From assembly GCA_020402585.1 (NCBI GenBank), contig JADBZH010000011.1, positions 1 to 64,000 on the forward strand: 64,000 bases of DNA, read 5' to 3'. Positions 63,345 through 64,000 of the stretch are shown here, one piece after another. The notes under the pieces were generated by a model. The model saw nothing but the letters and a program-made list of their open reading frames with translations, did no database searches and was not told where the DNA came from. How positions within the stretch are numbered: position 1 is the first letter of the stretch; each line of letters begins with the position of its first letter. This DNA is from Phenylobacterium sp. (GTDB lineage Bacteria > Pseudomonadota > Alphaproteobacteria > Caulobacterales > Caulobacteraceae). The position numbers and the translations under genes are program-made.

Positions 63345-64000
63345 TCAGCCCCGGGGCTTCAGCGGCGCGGCTCCGTCCACATAGCATTCGTTCAGATAGA
63401 CCTCCGCCTCCTGCGGGGAGAGGGCCGGCGCATAGCCGTATCCCTGGCCGTAACTGCACCCGAGGGCGCGGAGACGGCGGGCGATCTGGGCGTTCTCGAC
63501 GCCCTCGGCGACGACTTCAAGCGCCAGGTCGCGGCCCAGCTTGATCACCGAGGAGACGATCTTTGCTGAACCCTCGTTGGTCGCCATCGTCCTCACAAAG
63601 TACCGGTCGATCTTGAGGGTGTCGAAGGGCAGGCGCGCCAGGTAGCTGAGCGAGGAGAAGCCGGTGCCGAAGTCATCCAGGGCCAGGCCGGCGCCAGCGC
63701 CCTTGAGATCGGCGAGGATCACCGCCGCCGCATCCGGGTCACGCATCACGTCGTTCTCTGTGACCTCCAGCTTGAGGGCGCCTGGCGGCAGACCCGTCTC
63801 CCGGCGGATGCGGACGATGTCGTTGACCAGCCCTTCCCTGTAGATCTCGCCGATGGAGAGGTTCACCGAGACGGTGAGGTCCCCCGACGCCCAGTGATCC
63901 CTCCGCCAGCGAGCCAGCTGGACGGCGGCGTCGCACTGCATGTAGGCGCCGAGTTCACCGATCAGCCCCATTTCCTCGCAGACCCTGAGGAAGATCTCCG
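63345..64000 (-). CDS. EAL-domain cyclic-di-GMP phosphodiesterase (C-terminal part)
   Basis: The C-terminal 217 residues of a larger protein continuing past the right edge; the frame is open to the last base. EAL motifs visible are KLEVTENDVM, ALDDFGTGFSSLSYLARLPFDTLKID, and EVVAEGVEN, all with the catalytic acidic residues and Lys. The EAL/ELL tripeptide itself lies outside the window. It probably degrades c-di-GMP; an N-terminal GGDEF, PAS or sensor domain is likely but unseen. Confidence 0.9.
   Translation of the reverse strand, partial: EIFLRVCEEMGLIGELGAYMQCDAAVQLARWRRDHWASGDLTVSVNLSIGEIYREGLVNDIVRIRRETGLPPGALKLEVTENDVMRDPDAAAVILADLKGAGAGLALDDFGTGFSSLSYLARLPFDTLKIDRYFVRTMATNEGSAKIVSSVIKLGRDLALEVVAEGVENAQIARRLRALGCSYGQGYGYAPALSPQEAEVYLNECYVDGAAPLKPRG

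Overview
The window is dense, high-GC bacterial chromosome with about 64 protein genes, one tRNA and no phage, plasmid, CRISPR or insertion-sequence genes. The gene content points to Alphaproteobacteria, family Caulobacteraceae (Phenylobacterium- or Caulobacter-like). It has a TacA-type sigma-54 activator next to a GapR-type DUF2312 protein (the same neighbourhood as tacA/gapR in Caulobacter crescentus), a TrcR/DUF1013 regulator, a lone motA, a zinc-free-type L36, a RibB protein with a degenerate RibA domain, and a large TonB-dependent receptor. Species identity is inference.

Layout. 1-4.8 kb: putrescine utilisation on the minus strand, puuA-potF-potH-potI-potG, running off the left edge. 4.9-9.9 kb: a DUF4239 membrane protein, thiC under a TPP riboswitch, and a lipoprotein-type PQQ quinohaemoprotein alcohol dehydrogenase. 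10-15 kb: tacA, gapR with a coupled small gene, rpmJ, a lytic transglycosylase and an MFS exporter. 15-21 kb: motA, purE-purK, a diguanylate cyclase, two divergent DUF465 genes, trcR, ribB. 21-27.7 kb: FMN reductase and acyl-CoA synthetase coupled to ribB, acyl-CoA dehydrogenase, a family VIII esterase-like hydrolase, a MATE exporter. 27.9-33.3 kb: dTDP-glucose dehydratase, two paralogous membrane proteins, an asparagine synthetase-like amidotransferase coupled to a glycosyltransferase. 33.4-36.3 kb: tRNA-Met, a small lipoprotein, a GNAT enzyme, a C-type lectin/RTX secreted protein, a methyltransferase. 36.4-42.9 kb: a pseudo-histidine-kinase/receiver protein, a hybrid sensor kinase of lower GC, a fragment of a TonB receptor, and an intact TonB receptor behind a perfect operator palindrome. 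43-45.4 kb: queC-queE-queD and an exported superoxide dismutase. 45.5-49.1 kb: a probable zinc-starvation (Zur) island with MerC-like, COG0523 GTPase, winged-helix-like, small and iron-type alcohol dehydrogenase genes around a perfect Zur-like box. 49-58 kb: aroC, dienelactone hydrolase, pdxH-kinase-thioredoxin operon, a 2-hydroxyglutarate-type oxidase divergent from an Lrp regulator, pgsA-uvrC. 58-64 kb: a winged-helix/membrane pair, a fatty-acid transport-type acyl-CoA synthetase, amidohydrolase, peroxiredoxin, YqgE, and a partial EAL protein at the right edge.

No unambiguous new defence or mobile system is visible. The most interesting features are the Zur-type island (45.5-49.1 kb), the catalytically dead kinase beside an unusual hybrid kinase and a decayed receptor copy (36.4-40.6 kb), and the receptor operator at 42.82 kb. 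The flavin/acyl-CoA synthetase operon and several coupled small genes of unknown function come next.
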